Shown in pieces: positions 47,120 through 55,119 of a stretch of 64,000 bases of DNA. The DNA lies in assembly GCF_000419525.1 (NCBI RefSeq), contig NZ_ATTE01000001.1:1178001-1242000 (forward strand), read 5' to 3'. The stretch comes from Leucothrix mucor DSM 2157 (lineage in GTDB: Bacteria; Pseudomonadota; Gammaproteobacteria; Thiotrichales; Thiotrichaceae). A model generated the notes under the pieces. It searched no databases, had not been told where the DNA came from, and worked only from the letters and a program-made list of their open reading frames with translations. Made by a program: the position numbers and the translations under genes. Each line of letters begins with the position of its first letter. Positions within the stretch are counted from its first letter, which is position 1.

Positions 47120-47719
47120 ATGGAACACCACACAAGTCAGGAAGATTGGATTGCGATCCTGATAGGCACATTCCTAACCGCTCAGGGGGTGTATTTTTTA
47201 CAGTCGGCGGAGCTATTGATCGGTGGTGTTGCAGGGCTAACTTTGATACTGGCGAAGGTCACTTCGATTTCCTTTGGTACCTTGTTCTTTTTGATCAATT
47301 GTCCTTTCTATTTCATGGCGTGGAAGCGCTTCGGTAAACAGTTCGCCATTCGCAGCATTGTCTCTGGCGCGTTGGTATCGATCTTCACCGATAATATTGG
47401 CAAGTTTGTTCAGATCAGCACGGTCTATGATGCTTACTCTGCCATTCTCGGAGGTCTGCTGATTGGGCTAGGTATGTTGATCCTATTCAGGCATCGCTCC
47501 AGCCTCGGCGGCTTCAATATATTGTGCCTGATCATTCAGGATAAAACCGGAATCTCGGTTGGTAAAACTCAGCTGGCAATTGACAGCGCGATTCTAATCC
47601 TCTCGCTGTTCTTTGTGACGCCAGGGGTCATTCTGTATTCAATCCTTGGCGCGATGGTGCTTAATTTAATACTGGCGATGAACCATAAGCCGAATCGTTA
47701 CATCGTCACTTACGGCTAG
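47120..47719 (+). CDS. YitT-family membrane protein
   Basis: 199 residues with five or six hydrophobic segments. The GGVAGLTLILAKVTSISFGTLFFLINCPFYFMAWK pattern, the FGKQFAIRS turn, GGLLIGLGMLILFRHRSSLGGFN and the final VILYSILGAMVLNLIL are those of the YitT/DUF161 group. The usual C-terminal soluble DUF2179 domain is absent. Function is unknown; transport has been suggested. ATG 47120 has GAGAGCAGAG upstream. Confidence 0.8.
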   Translation: MEHHTSQEDWIAILIGTFLTAQGVYFLQSAELLIGGVAGLTLILAKVTSISFGTLFFLINCPFYFMAWKRFGKQFAIRSIVSGALVSIFTDNIGKFVQISTVYDAYSAILGGLLIGLGMLILFRHRSSLGGFNILCLIIQDKTGISVGKTQLAIDSAILILSLFFVTPGVILYSILGAMVLNLILAMNHKPNRYIVTYG

Positions 47720-47782
47720 CAGGGGGCCGGCTGATAGTCGGCTCACCCTCCGTCATACTTAGTAGGCTAAACCTCATATTGC

Positions 47783-47810
47783 ACCGACCAATCATTAGCT
47801 ATTGGTCGGT
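47783..47810 (+). terminator. Hairpin after yitT, weak terminator
   Basis: ACCGACCAAT (47783-47792) pairs perfectly with ATTGGTCGGT (47801-47810) around 8 nt. Only TCTCC follows, so it is a terminator of uncertain strength for the YitT-like gene. Confidence 0.55.
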
Positions 47811-47903
47811 TCTCCACGCGACACACCCACATCAATTCCCACAATTTTCCCTTCTGACTGGCCTACAGATCTAGTGGTTTCTTTATTGCCAATACTGTTT
47901 GTT

Positions 47904-47933
47904 CTAAAGTTTCAATAATTTCTGAAACTTTAG
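47904..47933. promoter_or_regulatory. 11-bp inverted repeat, probable GbsR-type operator
   Basis: CTAAAGTTTCA (47904-47914) and TGAAACTTTAG (47923-47933) are exact complements 8 bp apart. They end 13 bp before the ATG of the MarR/GbsR-type regulator, whose gene leads the oxidase operon. The position suggests autorepression. Confidence 0.7.
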
Positions 47934-47946
47934 GCGACTACATAAA

Positions 47947-48489
47947 ATGAAAATGACTGAGATGACTCAAAGCTTTGTTCTGCACTTTGGTGAAATGGGT
48001 AACCGCTGGGGGTTTAACCGCACTGTCGGGCAAATTCTCGGGCTGCTTATCGTCAATGAGGAGCTGTTAAATGCGGAGAATATCGCAGAGGCGCTGAGTA
48101 TCTCGCGCGGCAATGTGAGCATGGGGCTTAAAGAGTTGCAGTCTTGGCGCTTGATCAAACCCGTCCATATCCAGGGTGATCGCAAGGAGTATTACAAGCC
48201 GATGGCGGATATCTGGACGATGGCCTTAACCGTGATGGAAGAACGCCGTAAGCGTGAGATTGACCCAACGCTGACGGTGTTGCGCAGTGCCTTATTGGAA
48301 GAGCCTAGCAGCACTAAAGATGAATATGCGCAGACGCGAATCAGAGAGTTGCATGACTTACTGGAGCAGGCAACCACATGGTCCAACGAATTTCAAAATA
48401 TGTCACCCGAAAACCTTGAGCGCTTAGTCAAGCTCGGTACGGGGGTCGGCAAAGTGTTAGATATCAAAGATAAGTTACTCAAGAAGTAA
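47947..48489 (+). CDS. GbsR/MarR-family transcriptional regulator
   Basis: 180 residues from ATG 47947. The winged helix-turn-helix segment (GQILGLLIVNEELLNAENIAEALSISRGNVSMGLKELQSW) followed by the wing RLIKPVHIQGDRKEYYKP is typical of the GbsR group of MarR-like regulators. A helical C-terminal dimerisation part follows. It lies 35 nt upstream of the CIO-type oxidase genes in the same direction, so it probably controls them and itself. No cysteine or metal motif hints at a signal. Confidence 0.85.
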   Translation: MKMTEMTQSFVLHFGEMGNRWGFNRTVGQILGLLIVNEELLNAENIAEALSISRGNVSMGLKELQSWRLIKPVHIQGDRKEYYKPMADIWTMALTVMEERRKREIDPTLTVLRSALLEEPSSTKDEYAQTRIRELHDLLEQATTWSNEFQNMSPENLERLVKLGTGVGKVLDIKDKLLKK

Positions 48490-48524
48490 CCACAGAATTC
48501 AATTACTAATAGGAAGCTTACGTT

Positions 48525-49910
48525 ATGGAACTCGATACACTGATGCTATCGCGGATACAGTTTGCGGCTAATATCAGCTTTCACATTCTGTTTCCCACCA
48601 TCACCATTGCCATGTGTTGGTTTTTGGTTTATTTCAAAGTTCGCCATGAAATCTCCGGCGAACCGGTCTGGATGCGGGTTTATCGCTTCTGGGTCAAAGT
48701 GTTTGCGCTCACCTTCGCACTGGGTGTGGTGAGTGGTATTACCATGTCGTTTCAGTTTGGTACTAACTGGCCGGGCTTTATGGAAACGGTCGGTAATATT
48801 GCAGGGCCGCTACTGGGTTATGAGGTGTTAACCGCCTTCTTCCTTGAGGCGACGTTCCTCGGTGTCATGCTGTTTGGAATGGATCGCATCTCTAGTAAGT
48901 TGCACACCTTCTCGACCATTATGGTGGCGATTGGAACCACATTCTCCGCATTTTGGATCTTGGCACTTAACTCATGGATGCATACGCCAACGGGCTTTGA
49001 AATGCGCGATGGCGTGGCATTTCCGGTGGATTGGTGGGCGATCATTTTTAATCCATCATTCCCGTACCGTTTGAGTCACATGCTGCTGGCATCTGCGTTA
49101 ACCGCGTCATTCTTTATCGCGGGGACTTCAGCGTATCGTTTGCTCAAAGGCGATACCAAGCGTGCGCCTAGAGTGGCTTTAAAAACCGGTCTGCTCACCG
49201 CGGCGTTGATCATTCCACTGCAAATCTTTGTGGGTGATATGCACGGCTTAAATACGCTGGAACATCAGCCTCAGAAAGTCGCAGCCATGGAAGGGCATTG
49301 GGAAACTAAGAAGGGTGTACCACTTGTACTGTTTGGGATTCCAAATGAAGAAACCCGCAGTAACGACTATGAGGTGTCTATTCCCAAGCTGACCAGCTTA
49401 ATTCTGACGCATGATTTGAATGGTGAGGTACAAGGCTTAAATGAGTTTGAAGGCAACCACCCGCCGGTAAAGCCTGTGTTCTTTAGCTTTAGAGTCATGA
49501 TCGGAACCGGTTTGCTGATGCTTCTTGTTTCGTGGGCCGGGGTCTATACCTTGCGCAAGAAAAAGGAGTTACCACGCTGGATGCTCCGTGTGGTCTTAGC
49601 GATGACCTTCTCGGGTTGGGTCGCCACCTTAGCCGGTTGGTATGTGACCGAAACCGGCCGTCAGCCTTGGTTAGTCACGGGGATTTTAATGACAGCGGAT
49701 GCTGTCACGCCCATTGCGGCGAGTCATGTTGGCTTTACCTTGGCGATGTATTGCACGGTGTATGTGGTGCTGATGTGGGCTTATATCCATACCTTAATTT
49801 CGATGGCTAAACGCGCTGTTGAAGTCAAAGAGTATGCGGCGAATGAAAGCCCACGCTGGTCTAAAATTGATAATACAAATGCAGGCAAAAACGAAGGAGT
49901 AGCACAATGA
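48525..49910 (+). CDS. cioA: bd-type quinol oxidase subunit I, CIO type
   Basis: 461-residue integral membrane subunit with about nine helices and the haems of cytochrome bd-type oxidase. His20 in NISFHILFP and the His of YRLSHMLLAS are probable haem ligands; MSFQFGTNWPGFM and AGWYVTETGRQPWLV are conserved. The periplasmic Q-loop (about 245-320) is short, the form of cyanide-insensitive oxidases (CioA) rather than E. coli CydA. It oxidises ubiquinol and reduces O2 to water with high affinity. It overlaps cioB by 4 nt (ATGA). Confidence 0.92.
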   Translation: MELDTLMLSRIQFAANISFHILFPTITIAMCWFLVYFKVRHEISGEPVWMRVYRFWVKVFALTFALGVVSGITMSFQFGTNWPGFMETVGNIAGPLLGYEVLTAFFLEATFLGVMLFGMDRISSKLHTFSTIMVAIGTTFSAFWILALNSWMHTPTGFEMRDGVAFPVDWWAIIFNPSFPYRLSHMLLASALTASFFIAGTSAYRLLKGDTKRAPRVALKTGLLTAALIIPLQIFVGDMHGLNTLEHQPQKVAAMEGHWETKKGVPLVLFGIPNEETRSNDYEVSIPKLTSLILTHDLNGEVQGLNEFEGNHPPVKPVFFSFRVMIGTGLLMLLVSWAGVYTLRKKKELPRWMLRVVLAMTFSGWVATLAGWYVTETGRQPWLVTGILMTADAVTPIAASHVGFTLAMYCTVYVVLMWAYIHTLISMAKRAVEVKEYAANESPRWSKIDNTNAGKNEGVAQ

Positions 49911-50920
49911 GTGAGATGACTTATGCAGAGTGGCTCCCAGTCATTTTTGTGGGGCTAATGGGCTTTTCGGTTTTAGTCTATGCCATTTTAGATGGCTACG
50001 ATCTTGGAGTCGGTTTGCTACTGCCTCAAGGCAAAGCGCACGAGGCGCAGCGGGATGTAATGATCTCGTCTATTGGTCCGTTTTGGGATGCTAATGAGAC
50101 GTGGCTAGTATTGGCGATTGGTTTGTTGCTAATCGCCTTTCCGGCAGCTCACAGTATCGTGCTCTTTGAGTTGTATATTCCCGCCTCATTAATGCTGGTG
50201 GGCTTGATTATGCGAGGGGTTGCGTTCGACTTTAGAGCCAAAGCGGCAGTCAGTCATAAAGCCGCTTGGGATAAGGTGTTTATGCTGGGATCTTTGGCGA
50301 CCACGCTGACTCAAGGCTATATGCTAGGGCAGTATGTGCTGGGCTTTGATGAGAGCACGGCGGCGATTCTATTTAGCCTGCTGAGTGGCGTGTGTGTGAC
50401 GGCGGCTTATTCGTATATCGGCGCGGCATGGCTGATTATGAAAACAGACGGTGAACTACAGAAGCGTTCGATACGGTTGGCACGTTACTCTGGCTGGGCG
50501 ACTTTTATGGGGGTTATTTCAGTATCGCTGGTGAATGCGTGGATCAATCCCGATGTGTTTGACCGTTGGTTTGATTTCCCGTTGGTGATGTTTTCATTAT
50601 TAATACCTATGTTAACGATCTTAAGCTTTGTGTTTAACGACATGCTGCTGAAGCGCTTACCGAAAGCCAATGATCGCCACTGTTGGGTGCCATTTGTGTT
50701 TGTGGTGCTGATTTTTATACTGAGCTTTAGTGGGTTGGCGTTTAGCTTCTTTCCGGAGATTGTTCCGGGTCGTTTGGATATTTGGGAAGCGGCGAGTGCG
50801 ACTGAGTCGTTAGGCTTTATTTTGTATGGCGCGGTGATTGTTATCCCAGTGATCTTGTTCTACACGATATTCTCGTATCGGGTGTTTCATGGGAAGGCGA
50901 CTACGCTTAAGTATTATTAG
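49907..50920 (+). CDS. cioB: bd-type quinol oxidase subunit II, CIO type
   Basis: 337-residue membrane partner of CioA with about eight helices. MTYAEWLPVIFVGLMGFSVLVYAILDGYDLGVGLLLP and FWDANETWLVLAIG are signature segments of the CydB family. GGAG lies 7 nt upstream of the ATG. No small CydX/CydH-like ORF could be found after it. A hairpin at 50939-50970 may end the operon. Confidence 0.92.
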   Translation: MSEMTYAEWLPVIFVGLMGFSVLVYAILDGYDLGVGLLLPQGKAHEAQRDVMISSIGPFWDANETWLVLAIGLLLIAFPAAHSIVLFELYIPASLMLVGLIMRGVAFDFRAKAAVSHKAAWDKVFMLGSLATTLTQGYMLGQYVLGFDESTAAILFSLLSGVCVTAAYSYIGAAWLIMKTDGELQKRSIRLARYSGWATFMGVISVSLVNAWINPDVFDRWFDFPLVMFSLLIPMLTILSFVFNDMLLKRLPKANDRHCWVPFVFVVLIFILSFSGLAFSFFPEIVPGRLDIWEAASATESLGFILYGAVIVIPVILFYTIFSYRVFHGKATTLKYY

Positions 50921-50938
50921 TGTTTTGGGTTTGGGTGT

Positions 50939-50970
50939 AGCGCTCTTTGTTGATGCTAACGAAGGGCGCT
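50939..50970 (+). terminator. Hairpin after cioB
   Basis: AGCGCTCTTTGTT (50939-50951) pairs with AACGAAGGGCGCT (50958-50970), two G-U pairs, 6-nt loop. There is no clear T-run after it, so terminator function is only likely. Confidence 0.5.
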
Positions 50971-51132
50971 GTACTGTAATATTTATTACTGTAAGAATTG
51001 TTACACTAATTAAATGGAACGCTATAAAGGCTAGCTACACTTAGCCAAGCTAAGTACAGGGATATTAAGCGCGCCTGTGTGCAATAGTCCGTGGTAAACT
51101 GAGCCTACTAAGTTTAAGGCTTCACTGCAGAT

Positions 51133-52686
51133 ATGGTACAACGAAAACAGCTCCCGATTGGCATCCAAACGTTCTCTAAAATACGTCAGGGCCAGTATTA
51201 TTATGTTGATAAAACGGCACTGGCTTTGTCGTTAATCAATAACGGGACGCATTACTTTTTATCGCGTCCTCGGCGGTTTGGTAAGAGCTTGTTTCTGGAT
51301 ACCCTCAAGGAGTTGTTTGAGGGTAATGAGGCATTATTTCAGGGGCTGGACATCCATCCGAACTGGGATTGGTCAATCAAATATCCAGTTCTGCGTCTAA
51401 CCTTCGGCAGTGGCAATTTCACCCTTGAGGAAAGCCTGCAACAACAAGTTGAAGAGCAGCTGAGTAGTCTGGAGAAAGCGGCGAATTTCAAGCCGGATAG
51501 CATCTCCTGCGCTGGCCGGTTTAAAGAGTTGATCAGTCATGTTGAGCAGCGGGCTGGCCAATCGGTTGTGATACTGATTGATGAGTACGACAAGCCTATT
51601 TTAGATGCGATTAATCAGCCAGAGGTTGCTCGTAAAAATCGTGATTTCTTGCGTGGCTTTTACAGTACGATTAAAGATTACGATGCGCATATCAAGTTTA
51701 GTTTTTTGACTGGGGTCAGTAAGTTTTCCAAAGTGAGCCTGTTTTCGGGCTTAAATAACTTGAATGATATCACTTTAGATTCTCGCTATTCGACCATTTG
51801 TGGGTATACGGATCATGATATTGATACGGTATTTTCAACGGAAATAGAGGGCTTGGACCGTCAGGAAATCAAGGAGTGGTATAACGGTTATAACTGGCTG
51901 GGAGAGGGGGTTTATAATCCGTTTGATATTTTAAAGTTATTCGATAATCGCGCTTTCAGGAACTACTGGTTTGAAACCGGAACACCGACCTTTTTGGTCG
52001 ACCTGATTAGCCAGCAGCAAGTTGCCACGCCAAACCTTGCAACCCGCTTTAGCGATGACACTTTGCTGTCCAGCTTTGATCTGGAACACATGCCGATTGA
52101 AGCGGTAATGTTTCAAACCGGTTACCTGACCATCAAAAGCACACAAAACCTGGGCGGTAGTTACTTCTATCAATTGGGCTACCCGAATAAAGAGGTGTAC
52201 CAGAGCTTAAACAATAGCTTGCTACAGTATCTCACTCAAAACTCCGATGCCCAAGTCACTCAGCGAATGAGTCTTTACGCATTACTAATGGCGAATGATT
52301 TCGATGGGCTCAAGCGGCTTTTCCATAGCTTCTTCGCCAGCATTCCTTACCAATGGTATTCAAAGAATGAGATTCAGAATTATGAAGGCTACTACGCCAG
52401 CGTGTTCTATTCCTACTTTGCCGCGCTGGGCTTGGATGTCACGGTAGAAGACAGCACCAATTTAGGTCGTATTGATATGACGCTTAAATTCAACCAGCAG
52501 GTGTATATTTTTGAGTTTAAGGTGGTTGAACTGGTGCCTGAAGGCAATGCCTTGCAACAAATTAAAGACAAGGCATATGCCGATAAATACCACCACTTAG
52601 GTCAAGCAATTCATATGATTGGCGTGGAGTTTAGTAAGGACAATCGGAATATCGTCGGGTTTGAGGTGGAGAGGGCGGGCTGCTAA
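51133..52686 (+). CDS. AAA-ATPase-like protein with DUF1703 PD-(D/E)XK nuclease domain
   Basis: 517 residues. An N-terminal AAA-ATPase-like domain has an altered P-loop SRPRRFGKSLFLDTL (about 44-58) and Walker B VVILIDEYDKPILDA (about 153-167). The C-terminal domain (about 385-517) ends with GRIDMTLKFN and YIFEFKVVE, the D...ExK core of the PD-(D/E)XK nucleases (DUF1703). Proteins of this layout are common, often in many copies, in Bacteroidetes and some Proteobacteria; function is unknown, with mobile-element or defence roles suggested. A truncated paralogue lies at 41363 on the other strand. It converges with the SOUL gene; the stops overlap by 4 nt. Confidence 0.85.
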   Translation: MVQRKQLPIGIQTFSKIRQGQYYYVDKTALALSLINNGTHYFLSRPRRFGKSLFLDTLKELFEGNEALFQGLDIHPNWDWSIKYPVLRLTFGSGNFTLEESLQQQVEEQLSSLEKAANFKPDSISCAGRFKELISHVEQRAGQSVVILIDEYDKPILDAINQPEVARKNRDFLRGFYSTIKDYDAHIKFSFLTGVSKFSKVSLFSGLNNLNDITLDSRYSTICGYTDHDIDTVFSTEIEGLDRQEIKEWYNGYNWLGEGVYNPFDILKLFDNRAFRNYWFETGTPTFLVDLISQQQVATPNLATRFSDDTLLSSFDLEHMPIEAVMFQTGYLTIKSTQNLGGSYFYQLGYPNKEVYQSLNNSLLQYLTQNSDAQVTQRMSLYALLMANDFDGLKRLFHSFFASIPYQWYSKNEIQNYEGYYASVFYSYFAALGLDVTVEDSTNLGRIDMTLKFNQQVYIFEFKVVELVPEGNALQQIKDKAYADKYHHLGQAIHMIGVEFSKDNRNIVGFEVERAGC

Positions 52687-53327
52687 TAAGCAACCATCAC
52701 CTCATTACGACGAAATAGCGGTATAGTCCAAGGTGGGTCATAACGCGATAACTCCGGTTTTCCTGTCGGCGTGATGTTCTTAGTCGCCAACCACTTCTCC
52801 AAACTTGCCGTCATATTCGCCACTTTTTGTGGCCCTGCAAGCCCTGAAAAACGAATCACCGCATAGTTCTGCTTCGGTATTTCCCTAAGCGTCACCTCTG
52901 AGTTATTTGGCTTAGGCAGCGTTGCCATGGTGTATTTGCTCGGCATCACAAAGTGAACACGCCATTGGCTATCGCCTTGCTGCATCATGACGGGTGCAGT
53001 CATGCTGATTTTCTCCGAGCCACTGGGTTCCATCGTCACCGGCGTCGTCATACTGATCTTTTCAGCATCACCTTGCTGAGAGGTATTCCCACCAAAGATA
53101 TAGCCAGCAATCATTTTAAATCCCTTATTGGACGCCTGTTTCATACTGCCTGAAACGGTCACCTCAGCGATGATTTTCGGCTCGTAGGCGCGCAACTCAA
53201 ATGCGCCAGATTTTTCAATAACAGAATAAGTTGGTTCTTCGATGGCAGCCATAGATGCTCCGGTGTAAAGGATGGATATCAGCCCCAGAAGCAACCCTGA
53301 TTTAACTTTTGCGAATAATTTTTTCAT
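52683..53327 (-). CDS. SOUL haem-binding-family protein, exported
   Basis: 214 residues from ATG 53327, chosen for AGGAG 8 nt upstream over the longer TTG reading. The N-terminus (LFAKVKSGLLLGLISILYT) up to ASMA looks like a signal peptide. The SOUL pattern is clear: YSVIEKSGAFELRAYEPKIIAEV, FKMIAGYIFGGN, KISMTTPVTME, KISMTAPVMMQ, VHFVMPSKYTMATLP, and the end SRYDPPWTIPLFRRNEVMV. The family binds haem or related ligands in animals and plants; bacterial function is unproven. Confidence 0.87.
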   Translation of the reverse strand: MKKLFAKVKSGLLLGLISILYTGASMAAIEEPTYSVIEKSGAFELRAYEPKIIAEVTVSGSMKQASNKGFKMIAGYIFGGNTSQQGDAEKISMTTPVTMEPSGSEKISMTAPVMMQQGDSQWRVHFVMPSKYTMATLPKPNNSEVTLREIPKQNYAVIRFSGLAGPQKVANMTASLEKWLATKNITPTGKPELSRYDPPWTIPLFRRNEVMVAY

Positions 53328-53447
53328 GTGCGTAGCTCCTGATAAGACTAAATACAATTGTTGTATGTCGAGAAGCTTTGCATAGGGGGTGTGAAAGAAA
53401 CGTGAAGGCGACTAATTTTTTTATCGCTGACTATTTAAGACCATTGA

Positions 53448-53462
53448 GCACTGTTGCGGTGC
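53448..53462. promoter_or_regulatory. NtrC-like binding site upstream of purine permease
   Basis: GCAC-TGTTGCG-GTGC has the inverted GCAC-N7-GTGC arrangement of the NtrC box in the E. coli glnA enhancer. Its centre is about 105 bp upstream of the transcription start predicted from the sigma-54 promoter at 53534, a normal distance for an enhancer. Confidence 0.6.
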
Positions 53463-53533
53463 ATCAATTCAGTAGAAAGTGTTGGATGTGTTATTTAAGT
53501 CATTGAATAGCGGTATAAAAATATTATCTGAGG

Positions 53534-53549
53534 TGGCATGTATTTTGCA
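53534..53549 (+). promoter_or_regulatory. Sigma-54 promoter of purine permease
   Basis: TGGCATG-TATT-TTGCA fits the sigma-54 consensus TGGCAC-N5-TTGC. The invariant GG (-24) and GC (-12) are separated by exactly 10 bp. The predicted start is about 53560, giving a leader of about 58 nt to the permease ATG. Confidence 0.72.
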
Positions 53550-53617
53550 TTGAATAATATACAGGGCGACGAACGGCGTGTAGCCCCAACATTTTAATTC
53601 ACAAAAGGAATACCCCA

Positions 53618-55027
53618 ATGTCAGAAGAAAATAAATCCTCCGGTCTGGTGTATCAACTCGATGATGTGCCAGCACCTGGCCCCAGTATGTTGGCAGCCAC
53701 TCAGCATATTTTGGCGGCCATCGTCGGCATCGTAACACCAACACTGATCATTGGTGGCGTACTTGGTCTGGGGGAACACGTTCCTTACCTGATCGCTATG
53801 GCCTTATTCGTCTCCGGAGTCGCAACCTTCATTCAGTGCAAAACCATCGGTCCGGTTGGCTCGGGCTTGCTCAGTTTGCAGGGTACCAGTTTTGCCTTTC
53901 TTGGTTCATTGCTGGCCGCCGGTTTTGAGGTGAAGGCGCGTGGAGGAACCCCCGAAGACATATTAGCCATGCTATTCGGTCTGTCGCTGTTTGGTTGTCT
54001 GGTCGAAATCATATTGAGCCAGTTTGTTCATAAGCTCCGTAAGGTCATTACCCCTGTGGTTACCGGTATTGTCATCACGGTAATCGGGCTGAGTTTAATC
54101 AAGGTGGGCTTCACGGATTTTGCCGGTGGTGCACAGGCCGGTGAGACGCTGGGCGCATTGCCGAATCTGTTTTTGGGCTTTTTGGTGGTTGTTTCGATTC
54201 TGGTATTAAGCTTCTCTCGTAGCCCGATGGTTAGAATTTCTGCGATCATGATTGGTCTAGTCATTGGCTTTGTCGTGGCTGCCATGATGGGTAAAGTTGA
54301 CTTTTCATCCGTGGGCAATGCACAGCTGTTGGCAATCCCTGTGCCATTCAAGTTCGGCATCGATTTTGATTTCTTCCTGTTTATCCCGGTTGCATTTATC
54401 TACCTGGTAACCGCGATTGAAACCAGTGGTGACTTAACGGCAAACTCGGTTATTTCCGGGCAGCCGGTTGAAGGGGATCTCTACCTGAAGCGCATTAAAG
54501 GCGGCATCTTAGGTGATGGTATCAACTCCGGTATCGCGGCAATCTTCAATACCTTCCCCAACACGACCTTTTCACAAAACAATGGTGTGATTCAAATGAC
54601 CGGCGTTGCCAGCCGTCACGTTGGTTTATATATCGCCGGAATTTTGGTGGTTATGGGCTTCTTCCCCATCATCGGATCTTTGTTTATGTTGATTCCTAAG
54701 CCAGTGTTGGGCGGGGCAACGGTTGTGTTGTTCGGTACCATTGCAGTAGCCGGAATCAGGATATTGGCGACTCAGCATATCGGCCGTCGCAGTGCTTATA
54801 TTATGGCGATTTCGTTTGGCTTAGGCTTGGGCGTCACGCTGGTGCCAAATGCGACTCAGCATCTGCCGGACTTTATTAAGCAGGTTGTTGCTACTCCAAT
54901 TACCTTGGCAGGGTTGTCAGCCATTATTCTTTCATTAGTATTGCCGGAAGAAACGCCTGCGGCAGTGCCAGCCGTTGAAACGGTTGATACAGTTGATGTA
55001 GGAGAGAAGCTCTCTAGTGTTAATTAA
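53618..55027 (+). CDS. NCS2-family xanthine/uric acid permease
   Basis: 469 residues, about 14 membrane segments. The substrate motif of the family is visible: GPSMLAATQHILAAIVGIV (QH near residue 29), FIPVAFIYLVTAIETSGDLTANS (Glu about 269) and NTFPNTTFSQNNGVIQMTGV (Asn about 325). These residues fit purine carriers (XanQ, UacT, PbuX-like) more than uracil carriers. ATG 53618 has AAAAGGAA upstream. The sigma-54 promoter and NtrC-like site suggest it is switched on by nitrogen limitation, to scavenge purines. Confidence 0.88.
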   Translation: MSEENKSSGLVYQLDDVPAPGPSMLAATQHILAAIVGIVTPTLIIGGVLGLGEHVPYLIAMALFVSGVATFIQCKTIGPVGSGLLSLQGTSFAFLGSLLAAGFEVKARGGTPEDILAMLFGLSLFGCLVEIILSQFVHKLRKVITPVVTGIVITVIGLSLIKVGFTDFAGGAQAGETLGALPNLFLGFLVVVSILVLSFSRSPMVRISAIMIGLVIGFVVAAMMGKVDFSSVGNAQLLAIPVPFKFGIDFDFFLFIPVAFIYLVTAIETSGDLTANSVISGQPVEGDLYLKRIKGGILGDGINSGIAAIFNTFPNTTFSQNNGVIQMTGVASRHVGLYIAGILVVMGFFPIIGSLFMLIPKPVLGGATVVLFGTIAVAGIRILATQHIGRRSAYIMAISFGLGLGVTLVPNATQHLPDFIKQVVATPITLAGLSAIILSLVLPEETPAAVPAVETVDTVDVGEKLSSVN

Positions 55028-55051
55028 GGGCTTTTTACGGTGTTAAGCCCT
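55027..55051 (+). terminator. Hairpin at end of permease gene
   Basis: AGGGCTT (55027-55033) pairs with AAGCCCT (55045-55051). Its loop is T-rich, but no T-run follows. It is a weak terminator candidate between the permease and the RhlE-like gene. Confidence 0.4.
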
Positions 55052-55079
55052 ATGCCAGGCGGGCACATTCAGGCATAGT

Positions 55080-55112
55080 CATTCCTTGTAGATGAATCAA
55101 TCCCAAGGAATG
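55080..55112 (+). promoter_or_regulatory. Hairpin covering the RhlE ribosome binding site
   Basis: CATTCCTTG (55080-55088) and CAAGGAATG (55104-55112) are exact complements with a 15-nt loop. The only Shine-Dalgarno sequence of the helicase gene, AAGGAA (55105-55110), lies in the 3' arm, 9 nt before ATG 55120. Folding would hide it, so translation may respond to temperature, helicase level or RNA binding. Confidence 0.6.
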
Positions 55113-55119
55113 TTTACCA

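Noticed and set aside
38630-47719. Integron cassette array
   Set aside because: Genes point both ways, no integrase is in view, and the intergenic parts lack matching attC-type sites; one GTTRRRY-like match was not convincing.
50921-51132. A CydX-like small subunit after cioB
   Set aside because: Only a 6-codon ORF (MERYKG) is there; no hydrophobic small protein can be read.
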